From assembly GCF_001294535.1 (NCBI RefSeq), contig NZ_LGIC01000007.1, forward strand, positions 124,001 through 188,000: a DNA stretch of 64,000 nucleotides, given 5' to 3'. Position numbers and translations under genes: made by a program. The notes under the pieces were generated by a model, which saw only the letters and a program-made list of their open reading frames with translations, had not been told where the DNA came from and searched no databases. Shown here piece after piece: positions 29,761 through 39,565 of the stretch (the first letter of the stretch is position 1; the number at the start of each line of letters is the position of its first letter). Source of the DNA: Cypionkella psychrotolerans. Its GTDB lineage: Bacteria > Pseudomonadota > Alphaproteobacteria > Rhodobacterales > Rhodobacteraceae.

Positions 29761-30171
29761 ATGACAGACGCATTCAACCAGATCTTCAAGCAGATGATGG
29801 AGCAGGGCCAGAAGATGGCGCAGGCTTTCACACCGGGTTTGGAGGGCGTCGATGTGAAGGCGTTCGAAAAGCTGTTCCCGGCGATGCCGAAGGAAATGCT
29901 GGAGGCGTTCTTTGGCAAGACCTTCAACCCTGAGGGTCTGGATGCCCGCACCCGGTTTCTGGTCACCATCGGCGCTTTGACGGTGCAGGGGCCAATCGGT
30001 GAGCCGCAAATGCGGGTGACGGTGAAGAACGCTTTGGCCGCCGGGGCCACCAAACGCGAGATCGCCGAAGTGATCTGGCAAATGTCGATGTTCGGCGGCG
30101 TGCCCGCCATGCAAAAAGCACTGGAAACCGCTCAGGCGGTCTTTGCTGAAACCGAGGAGAAAGCGCCATGA
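29761..30171 (+). CDS. Carboxymuconolactone decarboxylase-family protein in the nuo operon
   Basis: A 136-residue small helical protein of the CMD family. The core is [42 protein letters not shown] and [15 protein letters not shown]. It lacks the CxxC pair of AhpD-like peroxidase partners, so a redox role of that type is unlikely. A GTG at 29752 would overlap the nuoI stop, but the ATG at 29761 is the simpler start. The stop overlaps nuoJ by four bases (ATGA). The role next to complex I is unknown. Confidence 0.8.
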   Translation: MTDAFNQIFKQMMEQGQKMAQAFTPGLEGVDVKAFEKLFPAMPKEMLEAFFGKTFNPEGLDARTRFLVTIGALTVQGPIGEPQMRVTVKNALAAGATKREIAEVIWQMSMFGGVPAMQKALETAQAVFAETEEKAP

Positions 30172-30782
30172 GCGTTGCAGATCTGGCCTTTTACGCGTTT
30201 TCCACCGTCACCATTGCAGCGGGTTTGCTGGTGACGCTCAGCAAAAATCCGGTGCATTCGGTGCTGTGGTTGATCTTGGCCTTCCTGTCCTCGGCGGGGC
30301 TGTTCGTGCTGCTGGGCGCGGAATTCGTCGCCATGCTGCTGATCATCGTCTATGTCGGCGCGGTCGCGGTGCTGTTCCTGTTCGTGGTGATGATGCTGGA
30401 CATCGACTTTGCCGGGTTGAAGGGCGAGATGTCGCGCTACATGCCTCTCGGCCTGCTGGTCGGCGTCATCATCATCATGCAACTGGTGCTGGGCGTTGGC
30501 GCTTGGGTGCAGGCCGATGGCGCGATGGGTCTGCGCGCGGCGGTCACGCCGGACCTTGCGCAGATGGAGAACACCCGCGCGTTGGGCCTGCTGATCTATG
30601 ACAAATATTTGGTTCTGTTCCAACTGTCGGCTTTGGTTTTGCTGGTCGCGATGATCGGCGCGATCCTTTTGACTCTGCGCCACCGCAAGGACGTGAAACG
30701 CCAGAACGTGCTGCACCAGATGTGGCGCGACCCGGCGAAAGCGATGGAGTTGATGGACCCGAAACCGGGGCAGGGGCTGTAA
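30168..30782 (+). CDS. nuoJ: NADH-quinone oxidoreductase subunit J
   Basis: A 204-residue membrane subunit (ND6 homologue) with five helices. The third helix carries the conserved [26 protein letters not shown] stretch, with its pi-bulge Tyr/Gly region. The ATG at 30168 overlaps the preceding stop. The gene ends 108 bases before nuoK, the largest gap inside the operon, which contains two palindromes. Confidence 0.97.
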   Translation: MSVADLAFYAFSTVTIAAGLLVTLSKNPVHSVLWLILAFLSSAGLFVLLGAEFVAMLLIIVYVGAVAVLFLFVVMMLDIDFAGLKGEMSRYMPLGLLVGVIIIMQLVLGVGAWVQADGAMGLRAAVTPDLAQMENTRALGLLIYDKYLVLFQLSALVLLVAMIGAILLTLRHRKDVKRQNVLHQMWRDPAKAMELMDPKPGQGL

Positions 30783-30784
30783 AG

Positions 30785-30828
30785 CGATTTCTGCGCGGAA
30801 ATCGTGCACGAAATTCGCGCGAATTTCG
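30785..30828. repeat. Two adjacent palindromes between nuoJ and nuoK
   Basis: CGATTTC (30785-30791) pairs with GAAATCG (30798-30804) around TGCGCG. Four bases later CGAAATTC (30809-30816) pairs with GAATTTCG (30821-30828) around GCGC. Both stems are perfect and neither has a T-run behind it. They may be an RNA processing or stability site or a REP-like intergenic repeat. I find no further copy in the window. Confidence 0.6.
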
Positions 30829-30890
30829 AGAAGTTATCGCAGGGCAACCTGCACCAAGAGAGTAACGGGCAACGACCCGGAGGGACGAAA

Positions 30891-31196
30891 ATGGTAGGAC
30901 TGGAACATTACCTGATTGTGGCGGCGGCTTTGTTCGTCATCGGGATCTTTGGCATCTTTCTGAACCGGAAGAACGTCATCGTCATTCTGATGTCGATCGA
31001 GTTGATGCTGCTGGCGGTCAACATCAACTTCGTCGCCTTCTCGTCGCAGCTTGGCGATCTGGTCGGGCAGGTGTTCACCATGTTCATCCTGACGGTGGCG
31101 GCGGCAGAGGCTGCGATTGGCCTTGCGATCTTGGTGGTGTTCTTCCGCAACCGCGGCACCATTGATGTCGAAGATGTTAACGTGATGAAGGGCTGA
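30891..31196 (+). CDS. nuoK: NADH-quinone oxidoreductase subunit K
   Basis: A 101-residue membrane subunit (ND4L homologue) with three helices. The channel glutamates lie in the helices [17 protein letters not shown] and [18 protein letters not shown]. The ATG at 30891 is preceded by CGGAGGGACG. An in-frame extension into the palindromic gap would add 29 residues that do not fit the family. Four bases separate it from nuoL. Confidence 0.97.
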   Translation: MVGLEHYLIVAAALFVIGIFGIFLNRKNVIVILMSIELMLLAVNINFVAFSSQLGDLVGQVFTMFILTVAAAEAAIGLAILVVFFRNRGTIDVEDVNVMKG

Positions 31197-31200
31197 GATC

Positions 31201-33312
31201 ATGGATATGCAACTCAGCGCGCAGATTATTCTGTTTGCACCTTTGGTGGGCGCAATCCTTTGCGGTTTCGGCTGGCGGCTGATCGGCGAGAAGGCGGCGA
31301 CGTGGCTGACGACACTGCTGCTGTTCGTCGGCGCTATCCTGTCGTGGTATATTTTCCTGACCTTTCAGGGTGATACCCAGCACATCACCGTGCTGCGCTT
31401 CATCGAAAGCGGCACGCTTTCCACCGAATGGGGCATCCGGCTGGACCGGATGTCGGCGATCATGCTGGTGGTGGTGAACTCGGTGTCCGCGCTCGTGCAT
31501 CTCTATTCGCAAGGCTACATGGCGCATGATGAGAATTGGGCGCCGGGTGAAAGCTACCGCCCGCGCTTCTTTGCCTATCTCTCGTTCTTTACCTTTTCCA
31601 TGCTGGCGCTGATCACCTCGGACAACCTTGTGCAGATGTTCTTTGGCTGGGAGGGCGTTGGCGTTGCCTCGTACCTCTTGATCGGTTTCTACTACCGCAA
31701 GCCAAGCGCCAATGCCGCCGCGATAAAGGCATTTGTGGTCAACCGCGTCGGCGACTTCGGCTTCGCGCTGGGGATTTTCGCGCTGTATTACCTGACCGAC
31801 AGCATCAAGTTCGATGAGATTTTCGCAGCCGCGCCACAACTGGCACAAACGCAGCTGCATTTCCTCTGGACCGACTGGAATGCTGCCAACCTGATCGGTG
31901 TGCTCTTGTTCATCGGCGCTTGTGGTAAGTCGGCGCAGCTGTTCCTGCACACTTGGTTGCCCGACGCGATGGAAGGCCCGACGCCGGTTTCCGCGCTAAT
32001 CCATGCAGCAACCATGGTGACGGCGGGGGTGTTTCTGGTCTGCCGGATGTCGCCTTTGTATGAATACGCGCCGGATGCCAAGACGATGATCGTGGTGATC
32101 GGGGCGACCACGGCGTTCTTTGCGGCGACGGTGGGTCTGGTGCAGAACGACATCAAACGGGTGATCGCCTATTCGACCTGTTCGCAGCTGGGCTATATGT
32201 TCGTGGCCGCAGGCGTTGGCATGTATCCGGTGGCGATGTTCCACCTGTTCACCCATGCGTTCTTCAAAGCGATGCTGTTCCTCGGCGCAGGCTCGGTGAT
32301 CACCGCGATGCATCATGAGCAGGATATGCGCAATTACGGTGGCCTCAGGAAGAAGATCCCGCTGACGTTCTGGGCGATGATGATCGGCACTTTGGCGATC
32401 ACTGGCGTCGGGATTCCGCTGACGCATTACGGTTTTGCTGGTTTCCTGTCGAAAGATGCAGTGATTGAAAGCGCTTGGGTTGGCTCGAACTATGCCTTCA
32501 CTTTGTTGGTGATTGCGGCGTTCATGACCTCGTTCTACTCGTGGCGGCTGATGTTCATGACCTTCTACGGCAAGCCAAAGGGCGACACGCATGCCCATGA
32601 TCATGCGCATGAAAGCCCGGCGACGATGCTGATCCCGTTGGGGTTGCTGGCTTTGGGTGCCGTGTTCGCTGGCATGGTCTGGTACAACAGCTTCTTCGGC
32701 GATGAGGCCAAGATGCGGGCGTGGTTCAACATGGAACCAGCGCATGAGGAGATGGCCGAGGCGGCAGAGGCCCCGGCAGCCGTGGCTGACGCGACTGCGA
32801 CAGCCGAGGTGGCTTCGACCACGGAGCCTGCTGCCTCCGTTTCTCTGGAACCGGGCATTGCTCCGAAAGGCGCGATCTATCTTGGCGCGGATAACCACGT
32901 TCTGCACCACGCGCATGAGGCCCCGAACTGGGTCAAGGTTTCGCCTTTCATCGCTATGGTGTTGGGCTTCCTGCTGGCGTGGAAATTCTACATCCGCAGC
33001 CCGGAATTGCCCGGCAAACTCGCGGCACAACAGCGCCCTCTGTATCTGTTCCTGCTGAACAAGTGGTACTTTGACGAGCTGTACAATGTGATCTTCGTGA
33101 AGCCCGCGTTCTGGCTCGGCAATTTTCTGTGGAAGAAGGGCGACGGTGTGGTGATTGACGGTGCGCTGAATGGTGTGGCGATGGGGATCATTCCGTTCTT
33201 CACCAAACTCGCCGGGCGCTGGCAATCGGGCTACGTCTTTACATATGCCTTCGCGATGGTGCTGGGGATTGCTGCCCTGTTGACCTGGATGACGCTTACG
33301 GTGGGGCACTAA
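31201..33312 (+). CDS. nuoL: NADH-quinone oxidoreductase subunit L
   Basis: A 703-residue antiporter-like proton-pumping subunit (ND5 homologue) with about 16 helices, including the lateral helix near the end. Conserved regions include [23 protein letters not shown], the [24 protein letters not shown] loop and the [14 protein letters not shown] region. A His-rich loop ([10 protein letters not shown]) occurs near residue 463. An Ala/Glu/Thr-rich insert follows at about 517-550, then [14 protein letters not shown]. Such an insert is an elaboration of an otherwise standard NuoL. Confidence 0.98.
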   Translation: MDMQLSAQIILFAPLVGAILCGFGWRLIGEKAATWLTTLLLFVGAILSWYIFLTFQGDTQHITVLRFIESGTLSTEWGIRLDRMSAIMLVVVNSVSALVHLYSQGYMAHDENWAPGESYRPRFFAYLSFFTFSMLALITSDNLVQMFFGWEGVGVASYLLIGFYYRKPSANAAAIKAFVVNRVGDFGFALGIFALYYLTDSIKFDEIFAAAPQLAQTQLHFLWTDWNAANLIGVLLFIGACGKSAQLFLHTWLPDAMEGPTPVSALIHAATMVTAGVFLVCRMSPLYEYAPDAKTMIVVIGATTAFFAATVGLVQNDIKRVIAYSTCSQLGYMFVAAGVGMYPVAMFHLFTHAFFKAMLFLGAGSVITAMHHEQDMRNYGGLRKKIPLTFWAMMIGTLAITGVGIPLTHYGFAGFLSKDAVIESAWVGSNYAFTLLVIAAFMTSFYSWRLMFMTFYGKPKGDTHAHDHAHESPATMLIPLGLLALGAVFAGMVWYNSFFGDEAKMRAWFNMEPAHEEMAEAAEAPAAVADATATAEVASTTEPAASVSLEPGIAPKGAIYLGADNHVLHHAHEAPNWVKVSPFIAMVLGFLLAWKFYIRSPELPGKLAAQQRPLYLFLLNKWYFDELYNVIFVKPAFWLGNFLWKKGDGVVIDGALNGVAMGIIPFFTKLAGRWQSGYVFTYAFAMVLGIAALLTWMTLTVGH

Positions 33313-33316
33313 GAGC

Positions 33317-34840
33317 ATGACTTACCTTCTTTCCATCATCATCTTCCTGCCCGCAGTGGCCGCTGCCATCATGGCGCTGTTCCTGCGTGGCTCGAATGAG
33401 GCCACCGCCAATAACGCGAAATGGCTGGCATTGATCGCCACTACGGCGACGTTCATTGTGTCGTTGTTCGTGCTGAAAGGCTTCGATGCCAGCAACGCCG
33501 GCTTTCAGTTTGTCGAAGAGGCCAGTTGGATCGTCGGGCTGAAATACAAGCTGGGCGTCGATGGCATCTCGATCCTGTTCGTGATGCTGACCACCTTCCT
33601 GATGCCGATCACCATTCTGTCGTGCTGGTCGGTGACCGACCGCGTGAAGGAATACATGATTGCCTTCCTGCTCTTGGAAACGCTGATGCTCGGCGTGTTC
33701 TTGGCGCTCGATCTGGTGCTGTTCTATCTGTTCTTCGAGGCCGGTCTGATCCCGATGTTCCTGATCATCGGCATCTGGGGCGGCAAGGACCGCATTTATG
33801 CGGCGTTCAAGTTCTTCCTTTATACCTTCCTCGGCTCGGTGCTGATGCTGGTTGCGATGATCGCGATGTATTGGGCGGCGAAGACCACCGATATTCCGAC
33901 GCTGATGGCGTTTAAGTTCGACTCTGCGCCGATGGTGGTGCTGGGGATGAGTATTACCGGCGGATTGCAAACCCTGCTGTTCCTTGCGTTCTTCGCCAGT
34001 TTTGCGGTGAAAATGCCGATGTGGCCGGTGCATACTTGGCTTCCCGATGCCCACGTTCAGGCCCCGACGGCGGGTTCTGTGGTGCTGGCGGCGATCCTGT
34101 TGAAAATGGGCGGCTACGGCTTTTTGCGCTTCAGCTTGCCGATGTTCCCGGTGGGGTCAGAGGTGCTGTCGGGGCTGGTGTTCTGGATGTCGGCGGCGGC
34201 CATCGTCTATACCTCGCTGGTGGCGCTGGCGCAGTCGGATATGAAAAAGCTGATCGCCTATTCCTCGGTGGCGCACATGGGCTATGTGACGATGGGGATT
34301 TTCACGGCCAACCAACAAGGCGTGGATGGCGCGATTTTCCAGATGATCAGCCACGGCTTTATCTCGGGCGCGATGTTCCTGTGTGTTGGCGTGATTTATG
34401 ACCGGATGCACACCCGCGAGATTGACGCCTATGGTGGCTTGGTGAACCGGATGCCCGCCTATGCTTTGGTGTTCATGTTCTTCACCATGGCCAATGTCGG
34501 CCTTCCGGGCACTTCCGGTTTCGTCGGCGAATTCCTCGTGCTGGCCGGGATCTTCCAAGTCAACACTTGGGTTGCAGCCGTCGCCACTTCGGGCGTGATC
34601 TTCTCGGCAGCTTACGGGCTTTACCTGTATCGCCGCGTCGCCTTCGGTGCTCTGGTGAAAGAAGCCCTCGCGACCATCCAAGACATGAGCCGCCGTGAGC
34701 GCGCGATCTTCGCGCCGCTGATCGTGATGACCTTGCTGCTTGGCGTCTATCCGGCGCTGGTGACCGATATCATCGGGCCATCGGTGAAGGCGCTTGTTGA
34801 TAACTACCAAACGGCCGTGACGGCCTTTGCTGCGAACTAA
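33317..34840 (+). CDS. nuoM: NADH-quinone oxidoreductase subunit M
   Basis: A 507-residue antiporter-like proton-pumping subunit (ND4 homologue) with about 14 helices. The conserved Glu of helix 5 is in [20 protein letters not shown]. The central channel Lys and neighbouring motifs lie in [33 protein letters not shown] and [13 protein letters not shown]. It starts four bases after nuoL and ends 12 bases before nuoN. Confidence 0.98.
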   Translation: MTYLLSIIIFLPAVAAAIMALFLRGSNEATANNAKWLALIATTATFIVSLFVLKGFDASNAGFQFVEEASWIVGLKYKLGVDGISILFVMLTTFLMPITILSCWSVTDRVKEYMIAFLLLETLMLGVFLALDLVLFYLFFEAGLIPMFLIIGIWGGKDRIYAAFKFFLYTFLGSVLMLVAMIAMYWAAKTTDIPTLMAFKFDSAPMVVLGMSITGGLQTLLFLAFFASFAVKMPMWPVHTWLPDAHVQAPTAGSVVLAAILLKMGGYGFLRFSLPMFPVGSEVLSGLVFWMSAAAIVYTSLVALAQSDMKKLIAYSSVAHMGYVTMGIFTANQQGVDGAIFQMISHGFISGAMFLCVGVIYDRMHTREIDAYGGLVNRMPAYALVFMFFTMANVGLPGTSGFVGEFLVLAGIFQVNTWVAAVATSGVIFSAAYGLYLYRRVAFGALVKEALATIQDMSRRERAIFAPLIVMTLLLGVYPALVTDIIGPSVKALVDNYQTAVTAFAAN

Positions 34841-34852
34841 GGGACAGACCAG

Positions 34853-36289
34853 ATGAACGCTTTAGACTTTCATATCGTCCTGCCCGAGGTTTTGCTGGCG
34901 CTTTACGCGATGGCAGCGCTGCTGGGTTGTGTTTACGCGAGCAAAGATGCGCTGACAGGCGCTGTGACTTGGGCCACCGCAGGGGTGTTCGTGGCGCTGG
35001 CCGCCTATATCGGCTTTGCGGGTGATGGCGCGAATGTGGCCTTCGGTGGCATGTTCATTGACGACGCCTTCGCGCGCTTTGCCAAAGTGGTGATCCTGCT
35101 GTCGGCGGCGGGTGTGCTGCTGATGTCGCAAGACTACCTTGCGCGCAACGACATGGGGCGGTTTGAATATCCGATCCTTGTGGCGCTGGCGGTGATCGGC
35201 ATGATGTTCATGGTGTCGGCGGGCGATCTGATGCTGCTGTATCTGGGGCTGGAACTGCAATCCTTGGCGCTTTACGTCGTGGCTGCGATGCGTCGCGATG
35301 ATGCGAAATCGACCGAAGCCGGGTTGAAGTATTTCGTCCTCGGCTCGCTGTCCTCGGGCTTGCTGCTCTACGGGGCGTCGCTGGTCTACGGCTTTGCAGG
35401 CACCACCTTGTTCAGCGGCATTCTCTCCACCTTGGGCGGAGAGGTGCAACTTGGTCTGGTGATCGGTCTGGTGTTCCTGATTGCGGGTATGGCGTTCAAG
35501 GTGTCTGCGGCTCCGTTCCATATGTGGACGCCGGACGTCTATGAAGGTGCGCCCACACCCGTGACGGCCTTCTTCGCCACCGCCCCGAAAGCCGCCGCGA
35601 TGGCGATGATCGCCCGCGTGGTGTTCGATGCTTTCGGTGCCATCCCGGCGCAGTGGGGGCAGGTTCTGGCGGCGCTCGCCGTGCTGTCGATGTTCCTTGG
35701 GGCTGTTGCCGCCATCGGGCAGCGCGATATCAAGCGGCTGATGGCCTATTCTTCGATCGCGCATATGGGCTATGCCTTGGTCGGTCTGGCCGCTGGCACC
35801 GTTGAGGGCGTCCAAGCCATGCTGATCTATATGGCGATTTACGTCACCATGAACCTCGGTACCTTCGCCTTCATCATGTCGCTGGAGAAGGACGGCAAGT
35901 CGATCAGCGATATCGACAGCCTGAACATGTTCTCAAAACGTGAGCCTTTGAAGGCGCTTGCCGTGCTGATCCTGATGTTCAGTTTGGCGGGCGTGCCGCC
36001 GATGCTGGGCTTTTTCGGGAAGTTCTATGTGCTGAAAGCTGCCGTCGATGCGGGCATGACATGGCTGGCGCTGGCGGGGGCGGTGGCCTCAGTGATCGGC
36101 GCGTTCTACTACCTGCGGATCGTGTTCTTCATGTATTTCGGTCGTGACACCGAGGGTGCTTCCAGCCGGATGGTCCCGGTGCAATGGCTAATGCTGGTGG
36201 CGGTGGCGGCGGTGATGCTGCTGGGTGTCGTCAACCTGTTCGGCATTGAAGCGGTGGCGCAGACTGCGGCGCAAGCGCTTGTCGGCTAA
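34853..36289 (+). CDS. nuoN: NADH-quinone oxidoreductase subunit N
   Basis: A 478-residue antiporter-like subunit (ND2 homologue), the last of the 14 core genes. Channel residues lie in [19 protein letters not shown] (conserved Glu), [26 protein letters not shown] (Lys) and [16 protein letters not shown]. The end overlaps the birA start region, so the transcript probably continues into birA, coaX and the RNase J gene. Confidence 0.98.
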   Translation: MNALDFHIVLPEVLLALYAMAALLGCVYASKDALTGAVTWATAGVFVALAAYIGFAGDGANVAFGGMFIDDAFARFAKVVILLSAAGVLLMSQDYLARNDMGRFEYPILVALAVIGMMFMVSAGDLMLLYLGLELQSLALYVVAAMRRDDAKSTEAGLKYFVLGSLSSGLLLYGASLVYGFAGTTLFSGILSTLGGEVQLGLVIGLVFLIAGMAFKVSAAPFHMWTPDVYEGAPTPVTAFFATAPKAAAMAMIARVVFDAFGAIPAQWGQVLAALAVLSMFLGAVAAIGQRDIKRLMAYSSIAHMGYALVGLAAGTVEGVQAMLIYMAIYVTMNLGTFAFIMSLEKDGKSISDIDSLNMFSKREPLKALAVLILMFSLAGVPPMLGFFGKFYVLKAAVDAGMTWLALAGAVASVIGAFYYLRIVFFMYFGRDTEGASSRMVPVQWLMLVAVAAVMLLGVVNLFGIEAVAQTAAQALVG

Positions 36290-37037
36290 ACCGACATGGC
36301 CCGCAAGTGTGGCGCGCCACGTCCTGCAAACGGTCGATAGCACCAATGCTTTTGCCTTGCGCATGGCCCCGGAGATACCGGGGCCTGCGTGGTTTTTGGG
36401 GCTGGAGCAAACCGCTGGCCGGGGCAGGCGGGCGCGGCCTTGGGCCTCTCCACGGGGTAATTTCTACGGAACGCTCCTGCTGCACCCGAGTGAGCCGCCC
36501 GAGCGAATCGCCCTGCGCAGCTTTGCCGCCAGCCTCGCGCTGCGCGATGCCTTTGTATCCATAACTGGACTGCCCGGCGCTTTCGCGCTGAAATGGCCGA
36601 ATGACGTGCTGCTGAACGGCGGCAAAGTGGCGGGGATTTTGCTGGAAAGCTCTGCCAACAAACACGGCGGCTTCGATCTCGCCATCGGCATCGGCGTTAA
36701 TCTGATTGGCGCGCCGGATGTGTCGGCGGTGGAGCCGGGGGCGGTGATCCCGGTCAGCCTGCTGAATGAGACCGGACTGCGCATTACGCCCGAGGCGTTC
36801 CTTGATGCCCTCGCCCCGGCCTATGCGGCGTGGGAGGCGGCTTTTGTTAACCAAGGTTTCACCGCCTTGCGTCAGGAATGGTTAAGCCATGCCGCGCGGC
36901 TTGGTGACACCATCCGCGCCCGCACCGGCACCCAAACCCGCGAGGGCGTGTTTGAGACCATTGATCCTGCGGGAAATCTGATCCTGCGGATGTCCTCCGG
37001 CCCTGTCGCAATCCCTGCGGCAGAGGTGTTCTTCTAA
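36279..37037 (+). CDS. birA: Biotin--[acetyl-CoA-carboxylase] ligase
   Basis: Attaches biotin to the carboxyl-carrier protein of acetyl-CoA carboxylase and other biotin enzymes. About 252 residues hold the catalytic core: [11 protein letters not shown], the biotinyl-AMP loop [36 protein letters not shown] and a C-terminal SH3-like domain. The N-terminal helix-turn-helix of Escherichia coli BirA is absent, so it is a ligase only, not a repressor. The start is uncertain: TTG at 36279 (11-base overlap with nuoN, keeps the WP motif) or GTG at 36309. Position right behind nuoN suggests read-through transcription. Confidence 0.9.
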   Translation: MSAKPTWPASVARHVLQTVDSTNAFALRMAPEIPGPAWFLGLEQTAGRGRRARPWASPRGNFYGTLLLHPSEPPERIALRSFAASLALRDAFVSITGLPGAFALKWPNDVLLNGGKVAGILLESSANKHGGFDLAIGIGVNLIGAPDVSAVEPGAVIPVSLLNETGLRITPEAFLDALAPAYAAWEAAFVNQGFTALRQEWLSHAARLGDTIRARTGTQTREGVFETIDPAGNLILRMSSGPVAIPAAEVFF

Positions 37038-37047
37038 GGGGCGCGCC

Positions 37048-37821
37048 ATGCTTCTGGCTATCGACTGCGGCAACACCAACACCGTGTTTTCCATCTGGAA
37101 CGGCGAAAAGTTCATCACCACCTGGCGCATCGCCACCGATCACAAGCGCACGGCGGATGAGTATTTCGTCTGGCTCTCCAGCCTGCTGATGCTGACCAAA
37201 ACCGAAGCGCAGATCACCGAGGCCATCATCAGCAGCACGGTGCCGCGCGTGGTGTTTAACCTGCGCGTGCTGTGCAGCCGTTATTTCGACTGTCGCCCGC
37301 TGGTGGTGGGCAAGCCGGAATGTAACCTGCCGGTGCCGCCTCGGGTGGATCAGGGAACGACCGTTGGCCCCGACCGTTTGGTCAATACGGTGGCAGGTTT
37401 TGATCGCCACGGCGGCAATCTGATCGTGGTCGATTTCGGCACCGCCACCACCTTCGACGTGGTGGATCACGACGGCGCTTACGTCGGCGGCGTCATCGCC
37501 CCCGGCGTTAACCTCAGTCTTGAGGCGCTGCATATGGCCGCCGCCGCCCTGCCGCATATCGACATCGCCAAGCCTGCAAGGGTGATCGGCACGAATACGG
37601 TGGCTTGTATGCAGTCGGGCGTGTATTGGGGCTACATTGGCTTGATCGAAGGCATCGTCCGGGAAGTGCGCCGCGAGCGTGATCTTGGGATGAAAGTAAT
37701 TGCCACCGGCGGCCTGGCATCATTGTTTGCTCAGGGAACTGAGCTATTTCACAAGGTTGAGGACGATCTGACCATGCATGGCCTTGTCCTCATCAACAAC
37801 CACAACAAGGAAACGGCATGA
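37048..37821 (+). CDS. coaX: Type III pantothenate kinase
   Basis: Catalyses the first step of coenzyme A synthesis, phosphorylation of pantothenate. The 257-residue acetate/sugar-kinase-fold protein starts MLLAIDCGNTNTVFSIWNG (phosphate loop with Asp6). It has DQGTTVGPDRLVNTVAGF, VDFGTATTFDVVD and the GGVIAPGVNLSLEAL segment. Length is normal. The stop overlaps the RNase J start by four bases (ATGA), giving a birA-coaX-rnj run common in this group. Confidence 0.96.
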   Translation: MLLAIDCGNTNTVFSIWNGEKFITTWRIATDHKRTADEYFVWLSSLLMLTKTEAQITEAIISSTVPRVVFNLRVLCSRYFDCRPLVVGKPECNLPVPPRVDQGTTVGPDRLVNTVAGFDRHGGNLIVVDFGTATTFDVVDHDGAYVGGVIAPGVNLSLEALHMAAAALPHIDIAKPARVIGTNTVACMQSGVYWGYIGLIEGIVREVRRERDLGMKVIATGGLASLFAQGTELFHKVEDDLTMHGLVLINNHNKETA

Positions 37822-39494
37822 GCGGTGAGCGGCTGATCTATCTACCATTGGGCGGGGCCGGCGAAATCGGCATGAACGCTTATGTTTACGGCTATGGCCC
37901 GAAGGGGCGCGAGCGGCTGATCTTGGTCGATCTCGGCGTGGCGTTCTCGGATATGGATACCTCGCCGGGCGTCGATCTGATCATGCCGGATATCTCGTGG
38001 CTGGCCGATAAACTCGATCGGCTAGAGGCGATTTTCATCACCCATGCGCATGAAGACCATATCGGCGCTTTGGCGCATCTATGGCCGTCATTGCGCAAAC
38101 CGATCTATGCGCGCAAATTTACCGCCACCATCGGGCGGCTGAAGTTTGAAGAATATGGCCTGCCGAAAGATGCCATCACCACGGTTGAATCGCGCCCACA
38201 CACGGTTGAGGCTGGGCCGTTCAAGGTGCAGTTCGTGCCTGTGGCACACTCGATCCCGGAATCCGGTGGCCTTGTGATCGACACGCCTGCGGGTCGGATT
38301 TTCCACTCCGGCGATTTCAAGCGCGATGCCACGCCGATTGTCGGCGAAGGCTGGGATGATGCGGTGATGGAGGCGATTGCTGCCGAGCGCCCGATCAAGG
38401 CGCTGATGTGCGACAGCACCAACGTATTTTCGCTGCATGAAGGTCGCTCGGAAAGCACGCTGAAAGCCCCGATTGCCGAGCTGATCAAATCGGCGGGCGG
38501 CATGGTTGTGGCGACCACGTTTGCATCTAACGTCGCCCGCCTGAAAACCTTGGCCGAAGCGGGCCGGATGGCGGATCGCTCGGTCTGCCTTTTGGGCCGG
38601 GCGATGAAACGGATGGTGTCGGCGGCGGAAGAATCTGGCGTGCTGAAAGACTTCCCGCCAGTGATCACGCCAGAACAAGCGCTGGAAGTGCCGCGCAAGA
38701 ACCTGATGCTGATCGTGACGGGATCACAGGGCGAACGCCGCGCGGCCTCGGCACAGCTAAGCCGTGGCAAGTATCTGGGGATCGAGCTGAAAGAGGGAGA
38801 TACGTTCCTGTTCTCCTCCAAAATCATCCCCGGCAATGAACGCGGCGTCTATGCGATTGTGAACGCGCTTTCTGAAAAAGGCGTAGATATCGTTGATGAT
38901 AACAACGGTCTTTATCATGTGTCCGGCCACGCCAACCGCCCGGACCTAGAGCATGTGCATCGCTTGTTCCTGCCCGATATGCTGATCCCGATGCATGGCG
39001 AGCACCGCCACCTGCGCGAACATGCCCGCATTGGGCTTGAGGCTGGCATCGCCTCGGCGGTCGTCACCAACGGCATGATGATGGACATTACTGGCGATGT
39101 GCCGAAACTGGCCGAGCATATCGAGGCTGGCCGCACCTACCTAGACGGTTCCGTGTTGATCGGCGCGCTGGACGGCGTGGTGCGCAACCGTATTCGCATG
39201 GCGTTGAATGGTCTCGCGATGGTGACGGTGATCATGGACGAGCAGGATCAACCCTTGGGCGAGGCTTGGGTCGAGTTGATGGGCCTGCCGGAAACTGGCA
39301 AAGGCGGGCGGAACTTGGCGGAGGTGCTGGAAACCGAGCTGACCGAATTCCTTGATGGCGCCGGCCGCAAGCTACTGTCGAACGATGACAAGATGGACGA
39401 GGCTTTGCGCAAGATCGTCCGTCAAGTCTCGATGGAAGAGATTGGTAAAAAGCCCGAGGTGATCGTGGTAGTCAGCCGTCTCGCCGCTGAATAA
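37818..39494 (+). CDS. rnj: Ribonuclease J
   Basis: A 558-residue metallo-beta-lactamase/beta-CASP ribonuclease with 5'-exo- and endonuclease activity in mRNA and rRNA processing. The metal-binding motif is THAHEDHIG (His76, His78, Asp80, His81). Beta-CASP motifs include VTGSQGERRAA and SSKIIPGNE, and MHGEHRHLREH holds a later His ligand. Residues after about 450 form the C-terminal domain. The name RNase J follows family usage. It ends the rightward operon, with a strong terminator 26 bases after the stop. Confidence 0.95.
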   Translation: MSGERLIYLPLGGAGEIGMNAYVYGYGPKGRERLILVDLGVAFSDMDTSPGVDLIMPDISWLADKLDRLEAIFITHAHEDHIGALAHLWPSLRKPIYARKFTATIGRLKFEEYGLPKDAITTVESRPHTVEAGPFKVQFVPVAHSIPESGGLVIDTPAGRIFHSGDFKRDATPIVGEGWDDAVMEAIAAERPIKALMCDSTNVFSLHEGRSESTLKAPIAELIKSAGGMVVATTFASNVARLKTLAEAGRMADRSVCLLGRAMKRMVSAAEESGVLKDFPPVITPEQALEVPRKNLMLIVTGSQGERRAASAQLSRGKYLGIELKEGDTFLFSSKIIPGNERGVYAIVNALSEKGVDIVDDNNGLYHVSGHANRPDLEHVHRLFLPDMLIPMHGEHRHLREHARIGLEAGIASAVVTNGMMMDITGDVPKLAEHIEAGRTYLDGSVLIGALDGVVRNRIRMALNGLAMVTVIMDEQDQPLGEAWVELMGLPETGKGGRNLAEVLETELTEFLDGAGRKLLSNDDKMDEALRKIVRQVSMEEIGKKPEVIVVVSRLAAE

Positions 39495-39519
39495 AGCCAG
39501 TAAGGCGCTGAAATGCAAA

Positions 39520-39550
39520 GGGCCTCGCAGATTGCGAGGCCCTTTTTTTT
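39520..39550 (+). terminator. Rho-independent terminator behind the RNase J gene
   Basis: A perfect 10-bp stem GGGCCTCGCA/TGCGAGGCCC (39520-39529 with 39533-39542) with a three-base loop is followed by eight T residues (39543-39550). It closes the long rightward unit and lies between convergent genes. The A-rich left side may help stop the opposing helicase transcript as well. Confidence 0.92.
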
Positions 39551-39565
39551 ATTGTGGGGAAAGCC

